Source: Bacillus canaveralius
GTDB lineage: Bacteria > Bacillota > Bacilli > Bacillales > Cytobacillaceae
Length of the DNA: 51,248 nucleotides
Assembly: GCF_002860125.1 (NCBI RefSeq)
Contig: NZ_PGVA01000070.1
Coordinates: forward strand, 1-51,248
Reading direction: 5' to 3'
Shown here: positions 5,891 to 15,659 of the stretch, in pieces
How positions within the stretch are numbered: position 1 is the stretch's first letter
Layout of the letters: every line of letters starts with the position of its first letter
Translations under genes and position numbers: made by a program
The notes under the pieces: generated by a model
Seen by the model: only the letters and a program-made list of their open reading frames with translations
What the model was told of the DNA's origin: nothing
The model's database searches: none

Positions 5891-7660
5891 TCAATGATTA
5901 ATAAGATTTTTTATTTGTTGATATCCGATATTTTTATCCTTTAACCATGGAATAACAGCGGCTTTTTTTGCTAATTCATTCTTTACTGTTTGAATCCAGT
6001 AATTCTCTGCCAATGATCGCCCTCTTAAAACTGGATCGGTTGTATCAGTAGCATGAAAACTTTGATTAATGATCCACCAATTAGGAGAAATTTCAGCACG
6101 TCTTAAATCTTCCTGCAATCGCTTTGCCTCCAAAACAGGTGTAGCTTCAGGAAGAGTAATGATAATGACCTCAGTTTCTTTAGTGTTTCTTAAACGAGGT
6201 AGGAGGTCCTTTACACTTTCTGATACTTCTCCAGTAGAGCGCTCCAATTCTTTATGGTAGGATTGAGCCGCATCAAGAAGAAGCAAAGTATGGCCGGTTG
6301 GTGCTGTATCTATAACTACGATTTCATCTTTGGATTTTGCTACCACGTCAGCAAACGCCCGGAAAATGGCGATTTCCTCTGTACAAGGTGATTCCAAGTC
6401 TTCTTTTATATAAGCTATTGCATCTTCATCCAAATCGACGGAGGCTTTGCTCAACACTTCATTTCGATATTTCTCAACTTCTGTTTTCGGATCAATTCGG
6501 CTGATTGATAAATTCTTAGGAACATCGTTCACTCCTAATATATTAGCTAAGTGTGCAGCAGGATCCGTTGTCGTTAAGTGAACACGATGTCCTTTTTCTA
6601 TAAGTCCCACTGCGATCGCTGCAGCAATCGTTGTTTTACCAACTCCACCTTTCCCCATCGTAAATATTACACGAATTCCCCGCTGATCTAAATCATCAAT
6701 TACATCTTTAAAGTCAGGTAAAGAAAGAATTTCGAGTTCTTGATAGGATATTTCTTGGATTGCTTCTTTCTCGAAGAATTTTGTTAATGCATCTGTTCCT
6801 GTCAGAGAATAAGAAACGAGAGGTGTTTCAAATAATGATAGTGTCAATAAGTACTCAGGTATTTGAGATAATGCATCTTGCTGCTTCTGATAAAAAGCAG
6901 CAGAAATTTCATCATCTTCTTTGACGTGTTGAAGAACCCCGTTAATCAATACCATTTGATTTAAAATACCAATTTCACCAAGTTCCTTTGCTGCTCTCTC
7001 TGCTTCTTTAAGAGAAGAAACATCTGCGCGTGCAACAAGGACCAGTGTTGTTTTGTTCTTATCGGAAAGTGCCTCAACTGACTTGGAATACAATTCTTTT
7101 TTATCAGCCAAGCCGGACAGTGGACCTAAACAACTGGCTCCATGAGTATTGTCATTTAAGAAATCCGTCCAGGCAGTCGGAAGTTGTAAAAGACGTAAAG
7201 TATGACCTGTTGGTGCTGTATCAAATATGATATGATCATACGTTTCTGTAATATAGGGATTGGCCAACAGATTTGTAAATTCATCGAAGGCAGTAATTTC
7301 AACTGTACAAGCGCCCGATAATTGTTCTTCCATAGTTTGGATGACACTGTCAGGCATCTTTCCGCGATATGGACCTACCAATTTTTCACGATATTGCCTT
7401 GCTGCCTCTTCAGGATCAAGGTTGCAGGCAAAAAGACCTTTTACTTGTGGTATCGGGATCATTTCATTGCTCAATTCTACTTCAAAGACATCCTGTAGAT
7501 TGGAAGCTGGATCCGTGGAAACGATTAAAACCTTGTTTCCCTTGTTTACAAGAGCTATAGCCAGTGCGCTTGCAGTGGATGTCTTGCCAACTCCTCCTTT
7601 TCCGGTAAAGAACATGTATGGTGTTAGACTGACTTCTGCCGGGTTAAATACAGGAAACAT
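5891..7660 (-). CDS. arsA: arsenite-transporting ATPase ArsA (tandem two-domain)
   Basis: A 589-residue soluble ATPase that drives arsenite/antimonite export through ArsB. It has two homologous halves, each with a P-loop (GKGGVGKTS near residue 20, GKGGVGKTT near residue 335) and the ArsA signature DTAPTGHTL (DTAPTGHTLRLL and DTAPTGHTLLLL). Metalloid-site cysteines are seen in SGACTVEI and ESPCTEEI. I chose ATG at 7660; the GTG at 7669 is part of the ribosome binding site aaggtgg. It lies between arsD (17 bases) and the HesB-like gene (13 bases), so all are co-transcribed. Confidence 0.95.
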   Translation of the reverse strand: MFPVFNPAEVSLTPYMFFTGKGGVGKTSTASALAIALVNKGNKVLIVSTDPASNLQDVFEVELSNEMIPIPQVKGLFACNLDPEEAARQYREKLVGPYRGKMPDSVIQTMEEQLSGACTVEITAFDEFTNLLANPYITETYDHIIFDTAPTGHTLRLLQLPTAWTDFLNDNTHGASCLGPLSGLADKKELYSKSVEALSDKNKTTLVLVARADVSSLKEAERAAKELGEIGILNQMVLINGVLQHVKEDDEISAAFYQKQQDALSQIPEYLLTLSLFETPLVSYSLTGTDALTKFFEKEAIQEISYQELEILSLPDFKDVIDDLDQRGIRVIFTMGKGGVGKTTIAAAIAVGLIEKGHRVHLTTTDPAAHLANILGVNDVPKNLSISRIDPKTEVEKYRNEVLSKASVDLDEDAIAYIKEDLESPCTEEIAIFRAFADVVAKSKDEIVVIDTAPTGHTLLLLDAAQSYHKELERSTGEVSESVKDLLPRLRNTKETEVIIITLPEATPVLEAKRLQEDLRRAEISPNWWIINQSFHATDTTDPVLRGRSLAENYWIQTVKNELAKKAAVIPWLKDKNIGYQQIKNLINH

Positions 7661-7677
7661 AAAAGCCACCTTCTCCC

Positions 7678-8025
7678 TTATAAAAGCTTATTTGTAGATT
7701 TCTTTATTGACAATTCACTGCTGTCCATTTCAAACCACTCTGCCAGTTCATCGTTTGCAGGATATGCTGCTTCTTTTACTACTTCATCATTAAATAACAC
7801 AATCGGTAATACACTAGGGCCTTTTTCATTTAACAACTGAGATATCTTGGCGTTATCAATAAAAACATCTGGTTCACTAGCTAAGTTATACCTTTTTACA
7901 GTAAACCCTTTCCCTTCTATCAGGAAAAGTGCAGAAGCAATACGCGTCAATTCGGGATCTACACTCGGTCCACACACCCCGGTCGGGCAGCACATTGCTG
8001 GATCAAATACCTCTAGTTTTTTCAT
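7678..8025 (-). CDS. arsD: arsenic metallochaperone ArsD
   Basis: A 115-residue thioredoxin-fold protein that hands As(III)/Sb(III) to ArsA and acts as a weak repressor. The metal-binding cysteines Cys12, Cys13 and Cys18 (AMCCPTGVCG) are in the classical positions. The start at 8025 is favoured by aaggag 9 bases upstream and by the family N-terminus MKKLEVFDPAMCC. It sits between arsC and arsA, as in arsDA operons elsewhere. Confidence 0.93.
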   Translation of the reverse strand: MKKLEVFDPAMCCPTGVCGPSVDPELTRIASALFLIEGKGFTVKRYNLASEPDVFIDNAKISQLLNEKGPSVLPIVLFNDEVVKEAAYPANDELAEWFEMDSSELSIKKSTNKLL

Positions 8026-8074
8026 GTGATTACACTCCTTGAAAGAATAGCCGAGATTTCTCCCGGAATCGGTA

Positions 8075-8497
8075 TTACTTTCCTGTTTCAGCAAATTGCT
8101 TAATGCGTTCTCCAATTTCATCACGTACACGTTGAAAAACTGCCCATTTCTCTTCATCGGTTCCTTCAGCTTTTGCAGGATCGTCGAAGCCCCAATGGTC
8201 GCGTTTTATATGAGGAGGAGTCATTGGGCACTTGTCTGCTGCGTCACCGCATAAAGTGACAACAAAGTCTGCATTGTTTAATATTTCAGTGTCAATGATG
8301 TCTGATGTTTGATGGGAAATATCAATATCTACTTCCTTCATTGCTTTAACGGCATTTGGATTTAACCCATGTGCTTCGATTCCGGCACTGAGAACTCGCC
8401 ACTGATCACCTAGAAATTTTTTTGCCCATCCTTCGGCCATTTGGCTGCGGCATGAGTTACCTGTACACAAGAAATAGATGGTTTTTTTATTTGACAT
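8075..8497 (-). CDS. arsC: arsenate reductase ArsC, thioredoxin-coupled
   Basis: A 140-residue low-molecular-weight phosphatase-fold arsenate reductase (Bacillus/pI258 type) that reduces As(V) to As(III) for export. The N-terminal P-loop [13 protein letters not shown] provides the nucleophilic Cys; the redox pair is in [12 protein letters not shown]. Full family length. It lies 36 bases after arsB and 49 bases before arsD. Confidence 0.95.
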   Translation of the reverse strand: MSNKKTIYFLCTGNSCRSQMAEGWAKKFLGDQWRVLSAGIEAHGLNPNAVKAMKEVDIDISHQTSDIIDTEILNNADFVVTLCGDAADKCPMTPPHIKRDHWGFDDPAKAEGTDEEKWAVFQRVRDEIGERIKQFAETGK

Positions 8498-8533
8498 GTT
8501 TTACTGCTCCTTTTCCTTTGTTTTATTAACTGG

Positions 8534-9829
8534 TTAAATTATGAGTAACCATAGGTACAACCCTAATAATGTGATAAACAATACCGGAATGGTTAAGACG
8601 ATTCCCGTTTTAAAATAGGTACCCCACGATATTTTGACACCCTTCTGCGATAGAACATGCAACCACAGCAAGGTTGCCAGAGAACCAATAGGTGTAATCT
8701 TAGGACCTAAATCTGACCCAATAACATTTGCATAAATAAGCGCTTCTTTCATTGTCCCCGCAGCTGTAGTATCTGCGATAGCGAGGGCATCAATCATGAC
8801 AGTAGGCATGTTATTCATCACCGAAGAAAGAATCGCCGCAATGAAGCCCATCAACATCGTACCGGCAAATAACCCTTCGTCAACCCCGATTTGGATTACA
8901 TCGGCCAGGATAGTTGTTAGTCCCGCATTACGTAGACCGTAAACGACCACATACATTCCGATTGAGAAAAAGACGATTGCCCAGGGAGCGCCTTTTAGGA
9001 CTTGCTTCGTATTGACTGCCGGGCTTTTTCTTGCCATAAATAAAAAGAAAATCGCGATAATGCCGGCAATAATCGAGACAGGTATATTGAAGAACTCACT
9101 GGCAAAATAGCCAACCAATAATACAGCTAATACTTCCCATGACAGGCGAAACATTTTTTTATCGCGAATCGCGTCGACTGGTCTTTTTAAATCATTCAAG
9201 TCATATCGCCTTGGAATGCTTGTTCTAAAATAAAGAAATAAAACTACAATGCTGGCTACTAGTGAAAACAAGTTTGGAACGATCATTCGGGAAGCATATT
9301 CACTAAAACCAATTCCAAAAAAGTCTGCCGAAACAATATTCACCAGGTTACTGACGACTAAAGGTAAAGACGTTGTATCAGCTATAAAACCACTTGCAAT
9401 GATAAATGGGAAAACCATTTTCTCATCGAAATTTAATGCTCTTACCATTGCTAAAACGATCGGCGTTAATATTAGTGCTGCTCCATCGTTCGCAAAAAAT
9501 GCCGCTACAATCGCTCCTAATATCGATACATAGACAAACATTTTGATTCCATCACCTTTAGCTACTCTCGCCATATGAAGTGCAGACCATTCAAAAAATC
9601 CTATTTCATCAAGAATCAAGGAAATGATGATAATCGCAATAAAGGCAAGTGTTGCGTTCCAAACAATGTTCGTTACATCGAGAACATCCTGAAAATCAAC
9701 GACTCCAACGATAAGGGCTAGAATCGCTCCTCCACACGCAGACCACCCGATCGATAAATTTTTCGGCTGCCAGATGACAAGTACGAGCGTCACTAAAAAA
9801 ATGACAGATGCTAAAACAATCTGTAACAT
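8534..9829 (-). CDS. arsB: arsenite efflux pump ArsB
   Basis: A 431-residue polytopic membrane protein (about 12 spans) of the ArsB family of the ion transporter superfamily, which extrudes arsenite and antimonite alone or with ArsA. Family motifs include [40 protein letters not shown] and [14 protein letters not shown]. It follows arsR by 16 bases. With arsA and arsD present it probably forms the ATP-driven ArsAB pump. Confidence 0.94.
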   Translation of the reverse strand: MLQIVLASVIFLVTLVLVIWQPKNLSIGWSACGGAILALIVGVVDFQDVLDVTNIVWNATLAFIAIIIISLILDEIGFFEWSALHMARVAKGDGIKMFVYVSILGAIVAAFFANDGAALILTPIVLAMVRALNFDEKMVFPFIIASGFIADTTSLPLVVSNLVNIVSADFFGIGFSEYASRMIVPNLFSLVASIVVLFLYFRTSIPRRYDLNDLKRPVDAIRDKKMFRLSWEVLAVLLVGYFASEFFNIPVSIIAGIIAIFFLFMARKSPAVNTKQVLKGAPWAIVFFSIGMYVVVYGLRNAGLTTILADVIQIGVDEGLFAGTMLMGFIAAILSSVMNNMPTVMIDALAIADTTAAGTMKEALIYANVIGSDLGPKITPIGSLATLLWLHVLSQKGVKISWGTYFKTGIVLTIPVLFITLLGLYLWLLII

Positions 9830-9845
9830 TGGTTGCTATCCTCCA

Positions 9846-10184
9846 TTAATCACATGAAATTCTCAATCCTTGCTGCTCTAGCCAAATGAATTTTTCTTCC
9901 TGACTCGGAACATGCTTTAATACATCTCGAACCATAGGAAAAAAAGCATTTTCGCGATTTAGGGAGTAAATAATCCACTGTCCTCTTCGGTTCTCTTTGA
10001 CTAAACCGGCATCTTTCAGTTTTCGTAAATGCTGGCTGATGGCGGGCTGGGACATTTTAAAGATATCAACAAACTCACAAACACAGCATTCATTAATCAT
10101 AAGCAGGCCTAACATCGCTAAGCGTGTTTTGTCCCCTAAAAGCTTTAGTATCTTGGCATTATCTTCTAATGACCTGTCTCCCAT
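9846..10184 (-). CDS. arsR: ArsR family repressor
   Basis: A 112-residue ArsR/SmtB winged-helix repressor, first gene of the ars operon. The As(III)-binding region reads ECCVCEFVDIFKMSQPAISQHLRKL (Cys-Cys-x-Cys in the sensing helix), followed by the beta-wing GQWIIYSLN. It starts with ATG after aaaggaggg. An inverted repeat suited to ArsR binding is 20 bases upstream. Confidence 0.93.
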   Translation of the reverse strand: MGDRSLEDNAKILKLLGDKTRLAMLGLLMINECCVCEFVDIFKMSQPAISQHLRKLKDAGLVKENRRGQWIIYSLNRENAFFPMVRDVLKHVPSQEEKFIWLEQQGLRISCD

Positions 10185-10204
10185 TGCTACCCTCCTTTAT
10201 AAAC

Positions 10205-10250
10205 ATATAAGAACTTACTTATATAATAAAACACTTATATTTAGAAAACA
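10205..10250 (-). promoter_or_regulatory. ars operon promoter and ArsR operator
   Basis: An inverted repeat ATATAAG-6-CTTATAT at 10205-10224 lies directly before the arsR ribosome binding site. On the minus strand a plausible promoter (TTGTTT, 17 bases, TATTAT with -10 at 10223-10228) places the operator at and just after the -10 box, as expected for ArsR repression. Confidence 0.55.
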
Positions 10251-10320
10251 ACAATAAATTTTAAAAGAGAGAAAATGGTTCTGTATCCTTTTTATATTTC
10301 TGTGCAAATGCTTTTAAAAT

Positions 10321-10358
10321 AAAAAGCCGACGTTAACTATTCTGTAGATAACCCCGGC
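10321..10358 (-). terminator. terminator-like hairpin after a gene remnant
   Basis: On the minus strand AGCCG-G-GGTTAT ... GTTAACG-T-CGGCT folds with one wobble and one mismatch and is followed by TTTTTATTTT. It lies just after the stop codon of the 43-residue remnant at 10373-10504. Confidence 0.5.
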
Positions 10359-10372
10359 TCGTATCTATTTCA

Positions 10373-10504
10373 TTATTTGTTAATTACAACATCAATCGAA
10401 AATAATTCTTTCAGGCCGGTTTTTCCAACTGAAGTGATTTTAATTGCCCTCGTCTGTGGTATTCGCTGGATCCACTTTAACTCTAACAGTTTCGGTCTTG
10501 GAAC
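10373..10504 (-). pseudogene. possible C-terminal gene remnant (43 codons)
   Basis: This open frame has no start codon of its own. It reads VPRPKLLELKWIQRIPQTRA and on to DVVINK, with a coherent protein-like composition, and is followed by a terminator-like hairpin. Upstream the frame hits a TGA. It may be the tail of a lost gene; I do not recognise the family. The rest of 10261-10629 holds only the two hairpins. Confidence 0.25.
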
Positions 10505-10570
10505 TCAGCTAGGAAAAACTTTTCGGTCGGAGCTATAATATAGTAGACCAAAGTTAGTTTTCATAACCAA

Positions 10571-10611
10571 GCAAAACAGCCGGTATCATAATGATAATCC
10601 GGCTGTTTTGC
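10571..10611. terminator. strong hairpin after the aminotransferase gene
   Basis: A 13-bp perfect stem (GCAAAACAGCCGG / CCGGCTGTTTTGC) begins 19 bases beyond the aminotransferase stop. The A/T-rich outer stem makes it a usable intrinsic terminator on either strand; it most likely ends the pyrimidine-degradation transcripts. Confidence 0.7.
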
Positions 10612-10629
10612 ATTTGCTATTCAATATGG

Positions 10630-11985
10630 TTAGCTGATTTTGTTAAGGGCTGCTGTAAGCGTGTCGACAACAAAGTCCAAATCTTTCTGTTCGATATTTA
10701 ATGGCGGAGATAGTGTTAATACATTATTGTATCCGGCAACCGTGGTGCCATTTTTGCCGATTAATAAACCGGACTTTTTGCAATCAGCAATCACTTCATT
10801 CACTAGAGCGCTATCCAGTGGTTCCTTCGAGTCTTTGTTCTTCACTAATTCAATTCCAATCAATAGCCCCTTGCCGCGGACATCGCCCACATAAGGGTGG
10901 TTTGTCAGCAGATTGGTTAACTCATTCAAAACCTTTTCCCCCAGATCCCGGGAGCGATCAAACAATTTTTCCTCTTCCATAATCTCAAGATTTTTTATCG
11001 CCAGGGCACAGGCGGCCGGATTTCCGCCGAACGTATTGACGTGCCGGAAAAAATCATATTCATCGGCGCTCTTGAAAGCTTCATAGATTTCTTTTCTTAC
11101 AGCTGTTGCGGAAAGCGGTAAATAAGCGCTCGTAATTCCTTTTGCCATTGTTATGATGTCGGGTTTTATGCCATAGTTCATAAAGCCAAACGGTTTACCG
11201 GTGCGGCCAAAACCGCAGATGACTTCATCTACAATCAGAAGTGCCCCGTGTTTTTCGCACACCTGTTTAGCGGCTTGCATATAACCTTCTGGTGGAACAA
11301 GCACTCCCCCTCCTGTAATAATCGGTTCCATAATCATCGCAGCAATTGTTTCACTCAACTCCCACGTCATCACCCGGTCTATTTCTTTTACTGAAGCCAG
11401 TTCATGGGGGTCAGAAACGTTGCAATCATCCCGGTATGAATCCGGAGGCGATACATGGATGAAGCCTGGGGATAGCGGCTCGTATTTGTATTTTCTTTGC
11501 GCCTGGCCTGTTGCTGCTAAAGCTCCCATTGAATTGCCGTGGTAGCCGCGGTAGCGGGAAATGATTTTATAGCGATTATGCTCCCCGCTTTGCTGATGAT
11601 ATTGCCGGGCGATTTTAAACGCGGTTTCGTTTGCCTCAGAGCCGCTGTTTGAGAAAAAAATGACGTACTCATCTTCAAGAATCTCATTTAATTTTTCTGC
11701 CAGCTTAATAGCCGGAACATGGCTGTTTGTCAGCGGAAAATAAGCCATTTCCTTCAACTGTTCATAAGCCGCTTCGGCAAGCTCCGTTCTTCCATATCCA
11801 ACATTTACACACCATAAGCCTGCCATCGCGTCTAAATAACGCTTTCCCTCTGCATCGGTGATCCATGATCCTTCAGCTTTTGCCGCGACAATCGTCGCCT
11901 TTGGATTGTAAGGCTTCATCGAATGCCAAATGTATTTTTCATCCTGCTCCAACAATTGGTCCTGGGAATGACTCGTTTGAACCAT
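10630..11985 (-). CDS. class III omega-aminotransferase (beta-alanine:pyruvate type)
   Basis: A 451-residue PLP-dependent class III aminotransferase. Motifs include FFSNSGSEANETAFKIARQYH (cofactor pocket), LIVDEVICGFGRTG (Asp that binds the pyridine N) and ITMAKGITSAYLPLSA with the Schiff-base Lys. In this cluster the likely reaction is beta-alanine (or beta-aminoisobutyrate) plus pyruvate to malonate semialdehyde (or its methyl form) plus alanine, the fourth step of reductive pyrimidine breakdown. I chose the ATG at 11985, with aaaggag just upstream. It starts 17 bases after mmsA. Substrate is inferred from neighbours. Confidence 0.88.
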   Translation of the reverse strand: MVQTSHSQDQLLEQDEKYIWHSMKPYNPKATIVAAKAEGSWITDAEGKRYLDAMAGLWCVNVGYGRTELAEAAYEQLKEMAYFPLTNSHVPAIKLAEKLNEILEDEYVIFFSNSGSEANETAFKIARQYHQQSGEHNRYKIISRYRGYHGNSMGALAATGQAQRKYKYEPLSPGFIHVSPPDSYRDDCNVSDPHELASVKEIDRVMTWELSETIAAMIMEPIITGGGVLVPPEGYMQAAKQVCEKHGALLIVDEVICGFGRTGKPFGFMNYGIKPDIITMAKGITSAYLPLSATAVRKEIYEAFKSADEYDFFRHVNTFGGNPAACALAIKNLEIMEEEKLFDRSRDLGEKVLNELTNLLTNHPYVGDVRGKGLLIGIELVKNKDSKEPLDSALVNEVIADCKKSGLLIGKNGTTVAGYNNVLTLSPPLNIEQKDLDFVVDTLTAALNKIS

Positions 11986-12001
11986 TTTTATCACTCCTTT
12001 G

Positions 12002-13468
12002 CTAAAAATCAAATCGGGAGGTGATCATTTTTTTGCGGGTATAGAAGTTTAATCCGTCTTTACCATTTACATGGAGATCTCCATAGAACGAATCCTTCCA
12101 GCCGGAGAATGGGAAGAAGGCCATCGTTGCCGGAACACCGACATTAATGCCAAGCATGCCTGCATCAGCTTCTTCACGGAATTGCCGGATTGCTTTTGCG
12201 TTATTTGTATAAATAGTTGCGCCGTTTCCGTATCTTGATTTTCTCATAAAGTCGAGTGCTTCATCCAGATCTCTGGCGCGAAGAACGCTTAGTACTGGTG
12301 CGAAAATTTCATCCTTTGCGATCGTCATTTCCGGCCGGACATGGTCGAAAATAGTCGGCCCTATGAAATTCCCCTTGGCATGCTCAGCCATTTCCCTCCG
12401 TCCATCCCGGATAAGTTCGGCTCCGTCAGTAATTCCCTTTTCGATATAGCCAAGAACTTTATCGCGATGCTGCTTCCGGATCACCGGAGTTAATAACACC
12501 TCGTCATCCATGCCGTTCCCGATGATCAATTCATCTGCTTTTTTCTTTAAGATATCTACAAAAGGTCCATTATCGCCGACTACGACAACCGCGCTGCAAG
12601 CCATGCACCGCTGTCCGGCACTTCCGAAAGTAGAACTGATGATATGCTGGACAGCCTTTTCCATATTCGCATCCGGCATGACGATATGATGATTCTTTGC
12701 TCCTGAAAGAGCCTGGACCCGCTTTCCTTCTGCGGATGCCCGTTCATATACATACTTGGCCACCGGCTGTGAACCAACAAAAGAGATCGCGGCAACATCT
12801 TCATGATCAAGCAATCCATTGACAACTTCATGGGCTCCATGAACAACATTCAATACACCCGGAGGCGCTCCCGCTTCCGAAAACAACTCTGCAAGCTTGT
12901 TGGCCAGGATCGGTGTTCGTTCAGAAGGCTTCAACACAAACGTATTCCCGCAGGCAATCGCTAACGGAAACATCCAAAGCGGTACCATCATCGGAAAGTT
13001 AAACGGGGTAATCCCACCTACGACGCCGAGCGGATAGCGAAACATTTCTGAATCCATGTCCTCTGCAATACCTGATATCGTTTCTCCCATTATTAATGTA
13101 GGTGCACCTGCAGCAAATTCGACACACTCGATCCCGCGCTGCACTTCTCCATGTGCTTCCTTATACGCCTTGCCATTCTCCCCGACAATCAGCCTGGCCA
13201 GTTCTTCGTGGTTTTCTGTTAATAAATAATGATATTTAAATAGAATTCTTGCTCTTTTCGGCACAGGCACGTTTTTCCATGAGTCGAACGCGTTCTTTGC
13301 TGCGGACACGGCAAAATTTACATCCTCTTTTGTGGAAAGCGGAACTTTTGCCAATAGCTCGTTTGTTGCTGGGTTTGGCACCTCAAGTGCTTGCTGGCTA
13401 GTTGAATGTATCCACTGACCATTAATATAATTTTCGAGAACCGTTGTATCATTTGTAGTGATATTCAT
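12002..13468 (-). CDS. mmsA: CoA-acylating (methyl)malonate-semialdehyde dehydrogenase
   Basis: A 488-residue aldehyde dehydrogenase of the MmsA/IolA type. It shows [21 protein letters not shown], the catalytic Cys in [12 protein letters not shown] and the C-terminal [15 protein letters not shown] typical of the CoA-acylating class. It converts malonate or methylmalonate semialdehyde with CoA and NAD to acetyl-CoA or propionyl-CoA and CO2, completing the pathway begun by PreTA. The start follows aaaggaggt. It is the first gene of the pair mmsA-aminotransferase, with its own upstream region. Confidence 0.92.
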   Translation of the reverse strand: MNITTNDTTVLENYINGQWIHSTSQQALEVPNPATNELLAKVPLSTKEDVNFAVSAAKNAFDSWKNVPVPKRARILFKYHYLLTENHEELARLIVGENGKAYKEAHGEVQRGIECVEFAAGAPTLIMGETISGIAEDMDSEMFRYPLGVVGGITPFNFPMMVPLWMFPLAIACGNTFVLKPSERTPILANKLAELFSEAGAPPGVLNVVHGAHEVVNGLLDHEDVAAISFVGSQPVAKYVYERASAEGKRVQALSGAKNHHIVMPDANMEKAVQHIISSTFGSAGQRCMACSAVVVVGDNGPFVDILKKKADELIIGNGMDDEVLLTPVIRKQHRDKVLGYIEKGITDGAELIRDGRREMAEHAKGNFIGPTIFDHVRPEMTIAKDEIFAPVLSVLRARDLDEALDFMRKSRYGNGATIYTNNAKAIRQFREEADAGMLGINVGVPATMAFFPFSGWKDSFYGDLHVNGKDGLNFYTRKKMITSRFDF

Positions 13469-13493
13469 GTTTCGACCTCCTTTGTGATTGAAT

Positions 13494-13512
13494 TTTCGTT
13501 ATATCAACGAAA
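13494..13512. promoter_or_regulatory. inverted repeat upstream of mmsA
   Basis: TTTCGTT-ATATC-AACGAAA is a perfect 7-bp inverted repeat 26-44 bases before the mmsA start. It could be a repressor operator or a small mRNA hairpin in the leader. It does not resemble the PucR box. Confidence 0.4.
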
Positions 13513-13632
13513 CGTTCCCCCTTCTTGTCAGCAAAAATATAATCCTTATATATGATTATCGCGAACCAGCAAAAGGCATTCATTAGACATTTTGTAAAAA
13601 GTATGACAGAATTTCTTCCACACTTTGACAAC

Positions 13633-15270
13633 TTATCGGTAAAAGGATTTTGAATCATTCAGATCCATCCTCCGCTGTGTATGAGAAGGGGTTAAATAAT
13701 CTTTTACAAGAAGCATAAACTCGATTGCAACCCGTTTTTCATGGTCCATAAAATCTTCTCCAAGAAGGTTTTCAATTTTTTGAAGACGATGGTATAAGGT
13801 TTGCCGCACGATAAAAAGCTGTTTCGATGTTTCTTGCTTTGACCCATTGCATTGTAAGTACGCTGTTAAGGTTTCCAGAAGTTTCCCATTATACTTTTGA
13901 TCATATTCAATAACCGGCAGCAAGTATTCCATGACAAGTTCTTGTAAATCGATATGTTTATTCATCAGGGCAATGAGACGATACAGATGTAAATCTTCAT
14001 AGAAATGATAAATCTTGCCCATCGTCAGCTTGTGTTGGATGTTGAGCGTTTCTTTGGCTGTATAATAGCTCTTATGCAGATCGTTTAAGTTATCAATAAA
14101 CTTGCCTGCGCCTATAAAAATTTTTCCCGAATTTTGTTTTCTCATAAACTCAGAATCTTCTAGTGACTTAATCGCGTTTGTGATTCGTTCTTTTAAATTC
14201 CTTTTTGTCCGGTTATTCAATAGAATGAAAATGATTTCATTTCTTTTTTCGACTGAAAATACAGCACAGCCATGCTGTTCAAAAACAGAGCGGAACAGAA
14301 GTTTTAAATAAGTGATATCCTGACTCGGCTTTTCCTTTAAGACCGTAAGCTTTGCAATTAAAACTACCGCATCATTGGCCGCATTTTTAATACCGTGCTC
14401 AACCAAGTATTCGGTAATGCTCTCGTTCGGATGTTCACCTGCAAGCCATCCATGCAGCCACTCAAACTCTTCCACCCGCTTCTTCTCTTCCACAAACAAA
14501 TCTCTTAATAAATGCTGGGCTAAAGCGGTTGAAGTTCGATCTAAAATTAACAAATCGAATTCATTAATCGGAAGTTCTTTTGAGTAGATATATAGTTCCG
14601 CGTATTCCTGTCCAAATAAATAAATGGGCGAATATGCGAAATGATCAGTAGGCAATGGATCCGCTTCTTGAAGGCAGTGAATAATAGAGCTTTGCTCCTG
14701 GCTGCTGATACTGGGAACGAATTCGTATTGCTGATCCTTCAGGCGAAAAATGATTTGGACATCCAGAGCTGAAAATATAATTTGCAGAATATCCTCATAC
14801 GTTTCGATTGTAAGCAACCGTTTGTTCAGGCTTTGCGAATAGTTCTCCAAATCGGAGATCATCCGATATTGTTGATTGATTAGAACCGAATGGATATCTT
14901 GGGTGATTTCAACAAAGGGCACCTCTTGTTGAAAAATAATGATTGGAAATTGATGCTGGTTGGCAATATCAATGACTTCCCCAGGTATTTCTGTCATATA
15001 GGTTCCGAGCTCGATGCATAAGGCGGCGGCATTGTTTTCTAAAAGCTGCTTAAGCATGGAAATAAACAAATTCTCATCCTCTTGCCAAGCTACTCCGGTT
15101 GATAAAATGAGTTCATTTCCGTTTAAGAGATTGCGAATATTCGTCACTTCGACAACATGTACCCATTTCACAATTCGATGAATGCCTTCTTCTCCGGCTA
15201 TTACAATCGTGTTTTCGAAGTGTTTCCGACTTAAAATATCCTCGACCTTAAGTTGAAAATGTCCTTTCAT
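13633..15270 (-). CDS. PucR-family transcriptional activator
   Basis: A 545-residue regulator: an N-terminal PucR domain (VEDILSRKHFENTIVIAGEEGIHRIVKWVHVVEV), a central GGDEF-like/purine-catabolism region, and a C-terminal PucR helix-turn-helix (LLETLTAYLQCNGSKQETSKQLFIVRQTLYHRLQKIENLLGED). In Bacillus such proteins activate purine and other nitrogen-source catabolic operons. It sits inside the pyrimidine cluster, so it probably controls it. ATG follows gggggag. A terminator at 15318-15346 separates it from the preceding small genes. Confidence 0.88.
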   Translation of the reverse strand: MKGHFQLKVEDILSRKHFENTIVIAGEEGIHRIVKWVHVVEVTNIRNLLNGNELILSTGVAWQEDENLFISMLKQLLENNAAALCIELGTYMTEIPGEVIDIANQHQFPIIIFQQEVPFVEITQDIHSVLINQQYRMISDLENYSQSLNKRLLTIETYEDILQIIFSALDVQIIFRLKDQQYEFVPSISSQEQSSIIHCLQEADPLPTDHFAYSPIYLFGQEYAELYIYSKELPINEFDLLILDRTSTALAQHLLRDLFVEEKKRVEEFEWLHGWLAGEHPNESITEYLVEHGIKNAANDAVVLIAKLTVLKEKPSQDITYLKLLFRSVFEQHGCAVFSVEKRNEIIFILLNNRTKRNLKERITNAIKSLEDSEFMRKQNSGKIFIGAGKFIDNLNDLHKSYYTAKETLNIQHKLTMGKIYHFYEDLHLYRLIALMNKHIDLQELVMEYLLPVIEYDQKYNGKLLETLTAYLQCNGSKQETSKQLFIVRQTLYHRLQKIENLLGEDFMDHEKRVAIEFMLLVKDYLTPSHTQRRMDLNDSKSFYR

Positions 15271-15317
15271 CGCGCAGCTCCCCCATAATCGGAATCTTCG
15301 TTCAACGTTATCAATAA

Positions 15318-15346
15318 AAAGGATTGGAGAGCTGATCCAATCCTTT
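15318..15346 (-). terminator. terminator before the pucR-type gene
   Basis: On the minus strand AAAGGATTGGA, a 7-base loop, TCCAATCCTTT and then TTATT form an 11-bp intrinsic terminator. It lies 12 bases after the stop of the 77-residue gene. Confidence 0.8.
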
Positions 15347-15357
15347 ACTTACAATAG

Positions 15358-15591
15358 TTAATGAATGAGCGGCAGATATCTTTGGATTTCCTTTAACATT
15401 GACTCATATTGCTCTTTGTCTGTAAAATCGTCTGAACCCCAATTGTTCAAAATCCAGGCTGCCAATTCCCTTGCAGAATTGAACACTTCCCCGCTTGAGT
15501 CTGATTTCCTGATCGTGTAGCGTCCATTGTCTTCATCGATTGTCACTTCGCACGGGAAGGCATTGTCCTTTGATTTCAAAAAGAATTCCAC
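15358..15591 (-). CDS. 77-residue small acidic protein in the pyrimidine cluster
   Basis: The product is acidic, beginning MEFFLKSKDNAFPCEVTIDEDNGRYTIRK and continuing with FNSARELAAWILNNWGSDDF. It looks like a small alpha/beta fold with no membrane span. The start is GTG with ggagag 7 bases upstream. It is the last gene before a strong terminator, 68 bases after another small gene. I do not recognise the family; context suggests a role tied to pyrimidine or hydantoin use. Confidence 0.65.
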   Translation of the reverse strand: MEFFLKSKDNAFPCEVTIDEDNGRYTIRKSDSSGEVFNSARELAAWILNNWGSDDFTDKEQYESMLKEIQRYLPLIH

Positions 15592-15659
15592 ATTCTTTCT
15601 CTCCTTTTTGAAACAATTTTTTGAAATAATTCATTTACAGATCGGCCTCTGCTACCTTT

